Assembly (NCBI GenBank): GCA_046351235.1
Contig: JAXLYV010000006.1
Location: forward strand, 248,001 to 312,000
DNA length: 64,000 nucleotides
Direction of reading: 5' to 3'
From: JBBSAT01 sp046351235
Lineage (GTDB): Bacteria > Myxococcota_A > Polyangia > Polyangiales > Sandaracinaceae
Shown here: positions 25,638 to 34,214 of the stretch, piece after piece
Position numbering within the stretch: the first letter of the stretch is position 1
Layout of the letters: the number at the start of each line of letters is the position of its first letter
Translations under genes and position numbers: made by a program
The notes under the pieces: generated by a model
Told to the model about the DNA's origin: nothing
The model's input: the letters and a program-made list of their open reading frames with translations, nothing else
The model's database searches: none

Positions 25638-26665
25638 GGCGCGCTCTCCTCGCCGGCGCCCGCGGGCTCCACCACGAGCCCGTCCACGAACGTGAGCCAG
25701 TCGTGGTCGGTCAGGTGCGCGCCCACCTCGGAGGGGAACGCGAGCGCGATCGGGCCGCCGAGCCGCGACGGGATCGGATCGGCGCCGGGGCCGTAGCGGA
25801 GCGCGAGGATCACGTCCTCGTCGAGCACGTCGCGCGCCGAGATCCGGGTCGGCCGCTCCTCGCCGCGGGTGATGAGCGCGCGGCTCAAGACACGCACGTG
25901 GTCGCCGTCGCCGAGGGCCACGCCGGCGCTCGCGAGCACGTCCCGCACGCGGACGCCCTGCAGCGCCACCGGCTCGCTCGGCCAGCCGGTGCGGTAGCCC
26001 ACGACCGCCGAGATCGAGGTGGTCGGGAGCGCCGCCAGGGCGGCCGCGCCGAGCTCGCGCGTGCCCACGCGGAGCGCAGGCGGCGCGGTGCCGACGAGCA
26101 GGTGCGTCACGTAGAACACCCACGAGCTCGACGTGTAGCGCTGCGCCAGCTCGGGCGAGCCCGAGAACGGGAACACCGAGTAGAGCGGCCCGCCGTGATC
26201 CCGGCCGAGCGGCGCGCCGTTCGCGTCCATCGCCAAGAGGATCGGGAAGAGCCGCACGTCGTCCATCGAGACCGTGGCTCGGAAGCCGTCCGACGCGACG
26301 ATCGTCACCTCGGGAGCGCTCTCGCCTCCGGCGGCGCGACGCACGAGGTCGAGCACGCGCACGCCCGAGAAGTGCACCACGTCGTCGTGCGCGGCCTCGT
26401 CGGGCTCCACGGTGTCGATCTCCGTGCGCGGCAGGGCCGCGAGCGCACGGAACGGGATCGATTCGCTCGTGCCCGTCGGCCCGACGAGCTCGAGGGCCCA
26501 GTGCGCGCGCTCGTCGTCGTCGACGTGCGCGGCGCGCGCCTCGCGATCCCGCGCGTGCGCCCGATCGAGCTCGGCCTGCATCCACGTCGGGTCGGCGCGC
26601 GTGCTGCACGCGAGCGCGAGCGTCGCGAGACCCACCGAGAACGCTCGCCTCCCCCGACTCGCCAT
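25634..26665 (-). CDS. Lipoprotein with two molybdopterin-oxidoreductase-like repeats
   Basis: A 343-residue lipoprotein (signal ending LALAC, Cys20). The mature part holds two related units: one with FSGVRVLDLVRRAAG, then ASDGFRATV and HGGPLYSVFP (about 100-180), the other with LQGVRVRDVLASAG and GGPIALAFPSE (about 240-320). This GV-x-hx-D-hhx-x-aG and later GGP pattern resembles the sulfite-oxidase-like molybdopterin-binding domain, but the cofactor Cys is not evident, so it may be a catalytically dead binding domain. First gene of an operon with the cyclase; a sensor role is inferred. Confidence 0.6.
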   Translation of the reverse strand: MASRGRRAFSVGLATLALACSTRADPTWMQAELDRAHARDREARAAHVDDDERAHWALELVGPTGTSESIPFRALAALPRTEIDTVEPDEAAHDDVVHFSGVRVLDLVRRAAGGESAPEVTIVASDGFRATVSMDDVRLFPILLAMDANGAPLGRDHGGPLYSVFPFSGSPELAQRYTSSSWVFYVTHLLVGTAPPALRVGTRELGAAALAALPTTSISAVVGYRTGWPSEPVALQGVRVRDVLASAGVALGDGDHVRVLSRALITRGEERPTRISARDVLDEDVILALRYGPGADPIPSRLGGPIALAFPSEVGAHLTDHDWLTFVDGLVVEPAGAGEESAP

Positions 26666-26705
26666 GGCCGCGCGGATGATGCCACAGCGCCCGCGCGCGA
26701 TGCCG

Positions 26706-27248
26706 TCAGGGCGTCGTCGTCGCCGCCCCGGCGCCGGCCTCGTCGTCGTGGACCGCGGGGTGCATCACGAGCGTGAACGAGCGCCCCGGGCCCGAGACGA
26801 TCGCGGAGATCCCCGTCTCGGTGCGCTGGTACTCGATGCGCGTCGGGAAGTCGTGGTCCGGGTTCTCGCTGACGAAGCCATCGGCTCCTCCGGAGACCAC
26901 GTCGAACTCGGTGCGCGAGCCCCCGACCGGGTGCGCGACGTAGACGAGGCCGCGCGTGTCCGCCTCGAGCCGCAGCTCTTCGTGGAAGGGCTCGTGGCTC
27001 GCGAGCTCGCCGCAGCGCGACTTGGCGGCGCCCGTGAAGAGCATGTCCGACGTGCGGCGCCACTTCTCGTGATAGACGCAGCCGTGCTCGTCGGGGTCGC
27101 TCTCCCAGTCGCCGAGGATCCAGGCGACGTCCTCGAGCGCGGGGCCGCGGCGCTCCGCGTCGCCCGAGTGCATCGTCTCGACGACGACGCCGTTGCAGGA
27201 CGCGAGGAGGAGCGAGACGAGCAGCGAGAGCGGCAGCGAGAGACGCAT
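26706..27248 (-). CDS. Lipoprotein, DUF6265-like
   Basis: A 180-residue lipoprotein with signal LLLASC (Cys18). After a short linker the domain begins VAWILGDWESD (about 41-51), then KWRRTSDMLFTGAA; the WxxGxW-type opening with the following beta strands is the DUF6265/lipocalin-like pattern. Lipocalin-like barrels often hold small hydrophobic ligands; no ligand is known. ATG at 27248. It precedes the lipoprotein-cyclase operon on the same strand by 40 bases and could be read with it. Confidence 0.7.
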   Translation of the reverse strand: MRLSLPLSLLVSLLLASCNGVVVETMHSGDAERRGPALEDVAWILGDWESDPDEHGCVYHEKWRRTSDMLFTGAAKSRCGELASHEPFHEELRLEADTRGLVYVAHPVGGSRTEFDVVSGGADGFVSENPDHDFPTRIEYQRTETGISAIVSGPGRSFTLVMHPAVHDDEAGAGAATTTP

Positions 27249-27295
27249 GGGGCGGACCTTAACGCGTTCTCGCCGTCGCGCTCCTTCGGTGTCCG

Positions 27296-29506
27296 TCAGG
27301 CCGTGCCGCGGAGCTTCGCGAGAAACTGCTGCGCGAGCGAGAGCGCCTCGGCCTCGCTCGCCGGCGCGTCGTCGTCGCGCTCGTACTTCTCGACGTGATC
27401 CTCGGGCAAGCCCTCGAGGAAGCGCGAGGGCGTCGTGGGCTTCTCCGAGCCGCGGAGCTCCTTCCGGAGGAACCGGCTCACGTAGAGCCGCTCGCGCGCG
27501 CGCGTGACGCCGACGTAGAAGAGGCGCCGCTCTTCCTCGACGTCGGTCGGCGCCGCCTCGCTGGCCTTCGGATCGATCGTGCGCAGGTGCGGCAGCGTGC
27601 CCTCGTTGACGCCGATCAGGAACACCACCGGCCACTCGAGACCCTTGCTCGAGTGGAGCGACGAGAGCGTGACCTCGTCCCCCGGCTCGGCCGAGCCCTC
27701 TTCGTCGCGACGGATCGTGAGGCGCGAGAGGAACGTGGCGAGCGAGGGCTTGTTCCCGGGCTGTCCGTTCGCGTCCGTCGTGGGCATGTTCTCGTAGCGC
27801 TCGAGCGAGCGGAGCAGGAACTCCACGTTCTCCCAGCGCACGCGCTTGGGGCCTTCGCCTTCCTTCGGCGGCGGCGCATCCTCGCCCTTCCCGTCCTGCA
27901 GCTCCGCGCGCAGGCCCACGTCCTCGAAGAGCTGGCGCGCCACCATCGGCAGCGGCGCCGTGCCGATCGAGGCCCGCGCACGCTCGAACGCCTCGGACAA
28001 GCGGCGCGCCCCGTCGCGCGCCGCGTCGGGCACGTCCTCGATCATGCCGGCGTGGTGCGGCATCGCGTCGAGCGATGCGTAGGCGAACGTGTGCCGCTTG
28101 GCCTTCGCCCAGCGCTCGAGCCGCTCGACCGTCGCGTCGCCGATCCCGCGCGAGGGATAGTTCAGGATGCGGCGCAGGGAGAGCTCGTCCCGTGGGTTCG
28201 CCACGACGCGCAGGTAGGCGAGCGCGTCCTTCACTTCCTTCTTCTCGAAGAACTGCGTGCCGCCCACGACGCGATACGGGATGCCCTCGACGCGCAGCTC
28301 TTCCTCGATCGCGCGCGCCTGCAGGTTCGAGCGGTAGAGCACGGCGACGTCGCCGGCGCGCATCGACTCGGCGCGCAGGGAGCGGATCTCCTTGGCGACG
28401 AACTTCGCCTCCTGCTCCTGCGTGCCGAGCGTACAGAGGCGCACGCGGTCGCCGCCGAGCTTGTGCGCACGCAGCATCTTGCCGTGGCGCTTGCCGCTCG
28501 CCCGCGTGATCGCTGCGTTCGCGACCTCGAGGATCGGCTGGCGGCTGCGGTAGTTCGTCTCGAGCTTGACGACGCGCGTGCCGGGGAACGTGGTCTCGAA
28601 CTCGAGGATGTTGCCCACGTCGGCGCCGCGCCATCCGTAGATCGACTGGTCGTCGTCGCCGACGACGCACACGTTCTTCACGCTCGCCCCCGGGCTCGCG
28701 GGCGCGAGGAGCTTCACGACCTCGAGCTGGATCGCGTTCGTGTCCTGGAACTCGTCCACCATCAGGTAGCGGAAGCGCGAGACCCACTTCTGCCGCAGCT
28801 CGGCGTTCGTCCGCAGCGTGCGCGCCGGCACGAGCACGAGATCGTCGAAGTCGAACGCGCGCATCGAGCGCAGCGCGGCCTCGTAGTGCGGGTAGGTCTC
28901 GAGCGCGATGTTGTCGTACTCGAACGTCGTGTTCGCCCTCACCTCGCCGGGCGCCCAGCCCTTGTTCTTCCAGAGCGAGATGCGGGCGTGGACGGCGTAG
29001 AGGTCGAGCTTGCGATCGCCGAGCCCCTCGCGCTTGACGATCTCCTTCACGAGGCCGACGCAGTCGGCCTGATCGAAGATCGAGAAGCGCGTGCGCCCGC
29101 GCTCGTCGCCGAGGATCACGGCGGCCTCTTCCTGCAGGAAGCGCACGCCGAGCCCGTGGAACGTGGAGAGCCAGAGGCTCGTGGCGCGCTCGCTGCCGAC
29201 GAGTGGCACCATGCGCTCGGCCATCTCTTCGGCGGCCTTGTTCGTGAAGCTCACGGCGCAGATCGTCTCGGGCCGCACGCCGAGCTCGCGCACGAGGTAG
29301 GCGATGCGGTGCGTGATCACGCGCGTCTTGCCCGAGCCGGCGCCGGCGAGCACGAGCAGCGGCCCGTCGGTGGTGACCACCGCCTCACGCTGCGCGTCGT
29401 TCAGCCCGCGGAGCAGATCGGGGACCTCGACGCCACGCGCCGGTGCGCTCGCACGCCCTCTCGATCCTCGCGCGGACCCTTTCGTTCCCGACTTCGTGGC
29501 CCGCAT
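27296..29506 (-). CDS. UvrD/PcrA-type DNA helicase
   Basis: A 736-residue SF1A 3'-5' helicase acting in repair, replication restart and removal of bound proteins. All motifs are visible in order: I (LAGAGSGKTRVITHR), Ia (SFTNKAAEEM), II (VDEFQDTNAIQ), III (VGDDDQSIYGWRGA), IV (ETNYRSRQPIL), V (LHSSKGLEWPVVFLIG) and VI (FYVGVTRARERL). An N-terminal basic, disordered tail of about 25 residues precedes. Two ATGs (29518, 29506) are possible; 29506 is chosen because a tagga ribosome site lies about 11 bases upstream. PcrA or Rep identity cannot be settled. Confidence 0.93.
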   Translation of the reverse strand: MRATKSGTKGSARGSRGRASAPARGVEVPDLLRGLNDAQREAVVTTDGPLLVLAGAGSGKTRVITHRIAYLVRELGVRPETICAVSFTNKAAEEMAERMVPLVGSERATSLWLSTFHGLGVRFLQEEAAVILGDERGRTRFSIFDQADCVGLVKEIVKREGLGDRKLDLYAVHARISLWKNKGWAPGEVRANTTFEYDNIALETYPHYEAALRSMRAFDFDDLVLVPARTLRTNAELRQKWVSRFRYLMVDEFQDTNAIQLEVVKLLAPASPGASVKNVCVVGDDDQSIYGWRGADVGNILEFETTFPGTRVVKLETNYRSRQPILEVANAAITRASGKRHGKMLRAHKLGGDRVRLCTLGTQEQEAKFVAKEIRSLRAESMRAGDVAVLYRSNLQARAIEEELRVEGIPYRVVGGTQFFEKKEVKDALAYLRVVANPRDELSLRRILNYPSRGIGDATVERLERWAKAKRHTFAYASLDAMPHHAGMIEDVPDAARDGARRLSEAFERARASIGTAPLPMVARQLFEDVGLRAELQDGKGEDAPPPKEGEGPKRVRWENVEFLLRSLERYENMPTTDANGQPGNKPSLATFLSRLTIRRDEEGSAEPGDEVTLSSLHSSKGLEWPVVFLIGVNEGTLPHLRTIDPKASEAAPTDVEEERRLFYVGVTRARERLYVSRFLRKELRGSEKPTTPSRFLEGLPEDHVEKYERDDDAPASEAEALSLAQQFLAKLRGTA

Positions 29507-29540
29507 GGGAGCGCGCATCCTACGGAAGCGCGATCGCGCA

Positions 29541-30416
29541 TCAAGCGAAAGTTGGCTCGAGCGGCTCACCGGCGAGCTCGGCACTCGTCTTCCACAGCGT
29601 TTCCTGCAGTGCGACGTCGTGGCTCGTCACGGAGGACGGCCGCTCGCGCGATCGCTCGTCGTAGTATTTGCCCGTCACCCCCTCGACCTCGCTCGAGGAG
29701 GCGAGCTTCACGCTCGTGCGCGCGCCCTTCTCGGGGGTCCAGAGAAACGGCGCGACGAGCTTGACGCCGAAGCCCATCCAGCCGCCGTTGTTGTGGCCGA
29801 AGCCGCTCGCGATGACGCCGGGGTGCAGGCAGTTCGCCGTCACGTGGTGGCTGCGCAGGCGCCGCGCGAGCGCGTACGTGAAGAGCACGTTCATGAGCTT
29901 CGTGCGCGAGTAGACCCCGAGCCCGACGTACGCGGCACGCTCGGTCTGAAGGTCGGAGAAGTCGATGACGCCGCGCGAGTGCACGACGGAGGCGACGTTC
30001 ACGATGCGCGCCGTGCGCGTGGGGGACGTGCCGGCGAGCAGCTTCGGCAGGAGGCGGCGCGTGAGCACGTAGGGGCCCAGGTGGTTCGACTGGAAGGTCG
30101 TCTCGAAGCCGTCCTTCGTGACCGAGCGCTCCATGTGCACGGCGCCTGCGTTGTTCACGAGCACGTGGATCGCCGGGAAGCGCTCGACGAGCTCGCTCGC
30201 GGCCTCGCGAACGGAGGCGAGCGAAGAGAGGTCGCAGCGGACGGCGTCCACCGCGCTGCCCTTCGCCTCGGCACGCAGCTCGCGCACGGTCTCGTCGATC
30301 TTCTTCGCATCCCGACCGACCACGACCACGTCGGCGCCCTTGCGCACGAGCGCCCGTGCCGTCTCTTTGCCCACGCCGGCCGTCGCGCCGGTCACGATCA
30401 CTCGCCGTCCCTGCAT
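29541..30416 (-). CDS. SDR-family oxidoreductase, retinol-dehydrogenase-like
   Basis: A 291-residue classical SDR. The NAD(P)-binding glycine motif is TGATAGVG (about 9-16), the LVNNAGAVH strand follows near 87, Ser lies in IVNVASVVHSRG, and the catalytic Tyr-x3-Lys is in VYSRTKLMN (about 169-177). The sequence around HPGVIASGFG and the length are like retinol/WW-domain-type dehydrogenases, which reduce or oxidise bulky alcohols and ketones. Substrate unknown. It lies 34 bases upstream of the helicase start on the same strand. Confidence 0.88.
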   Translation of the reverse strand: MQGRRVIVTGATAGVGKETARALVRKGADVVVVGRDAKKIDETVRELRAEAKGSAVDAVRCDLSSLASVREAASELVERFPAIHVLVNNAGAVHMERSVTKDGFETTFQSNHLGPYVLTRRLLPKLLAGTSPTRTARIVNVASVVHSRGVIDFSDLQTERAAYVGLGVYSRTKLMNVLFTYALARRLRSHHVTANCLHPGVIASGFGHNNGGWMGFGVKLVAPFLWTPEKGARTSVKLASSSEVEGVTGKYYDERSRERPSSVTSHDVALQETLWKTSAELAGEPLEPTFA

Positions 30417-30444
30417 CGGCGCGCGATGTAGCACGCGCGCTCGA

Positions 30445-31443
30445 TCAGCGCGGGGCCCGCATCAGCGCGCGCACGTGGGCCGAGCTCGCCCGGCCCTCCA
30501 CGAAGAGGGAGCGGAACCAGCGCGCGCCTTCGTCGCCATCGAGGCGGCGCGGCCACGTGGCCACGATCGTGGGCGCCACCAGCGCGAGCGGCGGCCTTCG
30601 CAGCGCGAGCGGGAAGCGCTCGGCCGATCGCTCGGCGACGCTGCTCGCGATCGTGCACAGCGCATCGCTCGCGAGCACGGCGAGCGGCGCCGAGCCGAAG
30701 TGCGGCACGCGCAGCGCCACGCGACGACGCGCACCGCGGAGCTCGAGCGCGCGATCGACGGCGCCGTCGGCGCGGCCCTCCACCGTCACGACGACGTGCG
30801 GATGGGCGAGGTAGCCCTCGAGCGAGAGCGTGCGCTTCTTCGCGAGCGGATGACCGCGCCGCATCATCACCACGAAGGGATCGCGATAGAGCTCGGCGCG
30901 CACGAGCGCGGGGGAGCGCGGAAGCGACGTGTCGCCGACCAGCGCGAGGTCCAGCTCGCCGGCGAGGAGCGCCGCGTAGGACTTCTCCGAGACGCGCTCG
31001 ATCCAGAGCTCGGCGTGAGGCGCGTGCGCCGCGAGGGTGCGCACGACGTCGTCGAGCACGGCCACCTCGAAGTAGTCGAGCGTCGCGAGCCGGAACGTGC
31101 GGCGCGTCGTCTTCGGATCGAAGGGAGGCGCCGGCGCGAGCGTCTCCGCGACGCGGTCGAGCGCCGCCGGCAGCGCGGCGGCGAGCTGCGCCGCCCGCGG
31201 CGAGAGGACGAGCGCGCGCCCCGACGGGATCAGCAGCGGGTCGTCGAGCAGCGCGCGCAGCTTCTTCAGCGCGTGGCTCATGGCCGACTGCGTCACGTGC
31301 GTCTCGCGCGCCGCGGCGCTCACGCTACGGGTGCGCAGGAGCGCCGAGAGCGCGGGCAGGAGGTTGAGGTTGATCGACGCGAGATCGAGGCGCTCCACGG
31401 GAGCGGCCGCCGGGCGTGAATCGACGTGGCTCATACCTCGCAT
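30445..31443 (-). CDS. LysR-family transcriptional regulator
   Basis: A 332-residue regulator. Residues about 23-80 form the winged helix-turn-helix (NLNLLPALSALLRTRSV, THVTQSAMSHALKKL), followed by a two-lobed substrate-binding domain of the periplasmic-protein type. The FDPKTTRRTFRLATLDYFE segment after the HTH is typical of the NodD/SyrM-like group. It is divergent from the SDR-hydrolase fusion gene with 49 bases between starts, the standard LysR arrangement, so it most likely controls that gene. A second ATG at 31434 is an alternative start. Confidence 0.88.
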   Translation of the reverse strand: MRGMSHVDSRPAAAPVERLDLASINLNLLPALSALLRTRSVSAAARETHVTQSAMSHALKKLRALLDDPLLIPSGRALVLSPRAAQLAAALPAALDRVAETLAPAPPFDPKTTRRTFRLATLDYFEVAVLDDVVRTLAAHAPHAELWIERVSEKSYAALLAGELDLALVGDTSLPRSPALVRAELYRDPFVVMMRRGHPLAKKRTLSLEGYLAHPHVVVTVEGRADGAVDRALELRGARRRVALRVPHFGSAPLAVLASDALCTIASSVAERSAERFPLALRRPPLALVAPTIVATWPRRLDGDEGARWFRSLFVEGRASSAHVRALMRAPR

Positions 31444-31467
31444 GACATCACTTCAGTTCCGCTCATG
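31441..31467. promoter_or_regulatory. Candidate LysR binding dyad
   Basis: CATGA and its complement TCATG flank a 17-base centre, overlapping the LysR start codon and lying 25 bases before the SDR-hydrolase start. The position fits LysR control of both genes, but the arms are short and chance is possible. Confidence 0.3.
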
Positions 31468-31492
31468 ATGCCTCGGGCCCACCCTCGGATCC

Positions 31493-33328
31493 ATGACGAG
31501 CCACGACGCGACGGGGGAGTGCGAGATCCTGGTGACGGGCGCGACCGGCATGATCGGCCGCTGGCTGCTGGCGGCGCTCACGCGACGCGGCCATCGCGTG
31601 GCGGCGCTCGTGCGGCGCGCAGGCGAGCGCGGCCCGGAGCTGGCGGCCTTCGTCGAGCGCCTCGGAGGCGACCCGCGAAGGCTCGTCGTCGTCGAGGGCG
31701 ACGTGGAGCGGGAGCGCCTCGGGCTCGGCGTGCCGCTCGACTCCGTGCGCGTCGTCTACCACCTCGCGGCGCGCTTCGCGTTCGGTCTCTCGCGCGCCGA
31801 GGCGCACGCGGCGAACGTCGAAGGCACGCAGCACGTCGTGCGCTGGGCGGCGCGCCAGCCGACGCTGACGCGCTTCGTGCTGCTCGGCGGCTACCGCATG
31901 ACGAAGGTCGACCTCGGCGCGCTCGATGCGCGCGCGCTCGACGCGCACTACGCCGCGGGCGCCTACGAGGGCTCGAAGATCGAGGCCTACGCCGTGTTTC
32001 GTTCGCTCGCGGCCGAGCTCGGCGTGCCCTGGACCGCGGTGCACCCGAGCGGCGTGATCGGGGATGCACGCACCGGCGAGACCACGCAGATCGTGGGGCT
32101 CGGCGAGACGGTGCAGCGGCTGTACGAGCGACGCTTGCCGGCGCTCGCCGGGAGCGAGCGCACGTTCGTGCCGGTCGTGACGGTCGATTTCCTCGCCGAC
32201 TACCTCGCGACCGTTCCTGCGCGCGCCGAGAGCGAGGGGAAGGACCTCGTCGTCTTCGATCCCGCGAGCCCGGCCCTGCCCGAGCTCGTGAAGAAGCTGG
32301 GGGCGATCCTCGGCGTGCCAGCGCCAGCCTGGACACTGCCCGTGGGCTGGGTCGCCGCGCTCCCCTCGTCGCTCACCGGCGTGCACCGCGAGAGCACGCG
32401 CTTCCTCGTCGAGGATGGCTACGACACGCGCGAGGGCGACGCGCATGCGCGCGCGATGGGGCTCCGCCATCCGCCCCTCGACGAGGCGCTCTCGCGCTGG
32501 TGCAGCTTCCTCGTCTCCACGCGCTTTCTCGCGGCGCCGGCGAGCGAGATCGGTCGCTTCGCGCGCGGCACGTTCGTCGTCGGCGAGCTCGAGACGGCCG
32601 ACACGGTGCTCCTCCACGGCATCCCGTTCGATGGCGAGGCCATGGCGCCGCTCGCGCGCGCGCTCGGCGGCCGCACCGCCTCGATCGACCTGCCTGGGCT
32701 CGGCCGGTCCGGGGACGCGGGAGAGCACGATGCACACCTCTCGGCGTTGCTCGCCCGGCCCGCGCGACCGCGCGTGCTCGTGGGCCACTCGCTCGGCTCC
32801 GCGCTCGCCGTGCGCCACGCCGCGGCACACCCGGCGGACGTCGCCGCGCTGGTGCTCGTCGCGCCCGCGTTCCTCGCATCGCCGGGCCCGTGGACGCTGC
32901 GTCTGTCGCCGATCGTGGCGCGCGTGCTCGGCGGGCTCGACGCGGCAGGCTTCGATCGGCGCTTCCTCGCCGAGGGCGACGCGAGCCTCACACGCGCGGC
33001 CCGAGAGAGCGCGCTCGCGAGCCTCGCACGCGCCGGCGCGGCCGCCCGCTACGCGCGGGCACTCGCCGATGCGATCGCGAAGAAGGACGAGACGCTCGAG
33101 GCCTACGCACGCGTGCGCGCGCGCGGCATCCCCGTGCTCGTCGTGCACGCGCCGCACGAAGCGCCGGTGCACGATCTCCGCGGCGCGACCGCCGTGCCCG
33201 TCGCGGGCGCGGGCCACAACCCGCACCTGACGCACACGAGCGAGGTCGCGCGCGCGATCCGCTCGTTCCTGAGCCTCGGTGCGCCTGCGCGCCGGCCCGA
33301 CACCCCACCGGCCGCGCGCACGGCGTGA
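31493..33328 (+). CDS. Fused NAD-dependent epimerase/SDR and alpha/beta hydrolase
   Basis: A 611-residue two-domain enzyme. Domain 1 (about 10-340) is an extended SDR: ILVTGATGMIGRWLL binds NAD(P), YHLAARFAF follows, and Tyr-x3-Lys is in YEGSKIEAY (about 161-169). Domain 2 (about 360-595) is an alpha/beta hydrolase: VLLHGIPFD is the oxyanion region, GHSLGS (about 427-432) holds the nucleophile Ser, and a late GHNPH supplies the His. Reduction or epimerisation coupled to ester or thioester hydrolysis is inferred. The LysR gene is divergent. GC content and codon use match neighbours. Confidence 0.85.
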   Translation: MTSHDATGECEILVTGATGMIGRWLLAALTRRGHRVAALVRRAGERGPELAAFVERLGGDPRRLVVVEGDVERERLGLGVPLDSVRVVYHLAARFAFGLSRAEAHAANVEGTQHVVRWAARQPTLTRFVLLGGYRMTKVDLGALDARALDAHYAAGAYEGSKIEAYAVFRSLAAELGVPWTAVHPSGVIGDARTGETTQIVGLGETVQRLYERRLPALAGSERTFVPVVTVDFLADYLATVPARAESEGKDLVVFDPASPALPELVKKLGAILGVPAPAWTLPVGWVAALPSSLTGVHRESTRFLVEDGYDTREGDAHARAMGLRHPPLDEALSRWCSFLVSTRFLAAPASEIGRFARGTFVVGELETADTVLLHGIPFDGEAMAPLARALGGRTASIDLPGLGRSGDAGEHDAHLSALLARPARPRVLVGHSLGSALAVRHAAAHPADVAALVLVAPAFLASPGPWTLRLSPIVARVLGGLDAAGFDRRFLAEGDASLTRAARESALASLARAGAAARYARALADAIAKKDETLEAYARVRARGIPVLVVHAPHEAPVHDLRGATAVPVAGAGHNPHLTHTSEVARAIRSFLSLGAPARRPDTPPAARTA

Positions 33329-33335
33329 TGCGTCG

Positions 33336-34172
33336 CTACTCGATCATCACGTGCGCGATCGGCTCGAACTCGCCGCTCTGCGCCCACTCGCCGAACACGC
33401 GCAGCGGGCTCGCGATCGCGTCGAGCCGCGCCTCGACCGGGAGCGCGTCGAGATCGGCCGCTGCGGCCGCGTGGGGAAAGCGCACGTGCGTCATCGCGCT
33501 CTGGAGAACGGCCACCGCGAACTGCGAGCAGAACATCTGCGAGACCTCGGGCGGCCCGCCTTCCACGTCGTAGGCGCGCGCGAACGCCCAGGCCGACTGC
33601 CGCGCGTGCTCGCCCCACGACGCGTCCTGCGCGAACACGTCGAAGGGCACTGCATAGCCCATGCGCCCCGAGGCCCAGCGACGCGCCACGTCGGCGATCG
33701 CCGCGCGGACGGCGGGATCGCGATGACGCAGCACGCGCCACGCGGCCGGACGACGGTAGTCGGCGAAGAGCGGCCAGACCCGTACGCGCGGATCGTCGAG
33801 GCTCGTGCCGAACGCCTCCGCCGACTCCCCGCCGCCGAGATAGATGGCCACGTGCACCGCGTTCGGGTCGCCCTCGTCGAGCGCGTGCGCGAAGCGATCG
33901 CGATCTTCCTGCATCAGATCGCGCACGACGTCCTCGGTCGCGTGGATCGCCTCGCTGCTCGCCTGCACCGTGACCTCGCCGCCGCTGATGATCGCGCCGC
34001 TCACCTGCGAGACGAGCGGATCGTGCGCATCGACCCACCGGAAGAGGAAGTCTCCCGGCATCAGCAGCGAATCGGCCTCGGCCAGCTCGAGCCGCTGGAC
34101 GGGGAACTCGACGTGCGTGCCGTGGACACAGCCGGCGGCGAACAAGAAGAGGAGAGGCGCGATGCCACGCAT
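33336..34172 (-). CDS. Permuted papain-like (YiiX/NlpC-P60) lipoprotein
   Basis: A 278-residue lipoprotein (signal LFAAGC, Cys15). The mature domain has the circularly permuted papain order: PGDFLFRWVD opens the barrel (about 39-48), His lies in VHVAIYLGGG (about 106), and Cys comes late in MFCSQFAVAV (about 216). This is the YaeF/YiiX-like branch of NlpC/P60 proteins, which cleave peptide, amide or lipid bonds at the envelope. Convergent with the fusion gene, stops only 7 bases apart. Confidence 0.78.
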   Translation of the reverse strand: MRGIAPLLFLFAAGCVHGTHVEFPVQRLELAEADSLLMPGDFLFRWVDAHDPLVSQVSGAIISGGEVTVQASSEAIHATEDVVRDLMQEDRDRFAHALDEGDPNAVHVAIYLGGGESAEAFGTSLDDPRVRVWPLFADYRRPAAWRVLRHRDPAVRAAIADVARRWASGRMGYAVPFDVFAQDASWGEHARQSAWAFARAYDVEGGPPEVSQMFCSQFAVAVLQSAMTHVRFPHAAAAADLDALPVEARLDAIASPLRVFGEWAQSGEFEPIAHVMIE

Positions 34173-34214
34173 GGCGCTGGTGCAGCGCCGGCGAGCGTCA
34201 AGCGGCGCGCGTCT

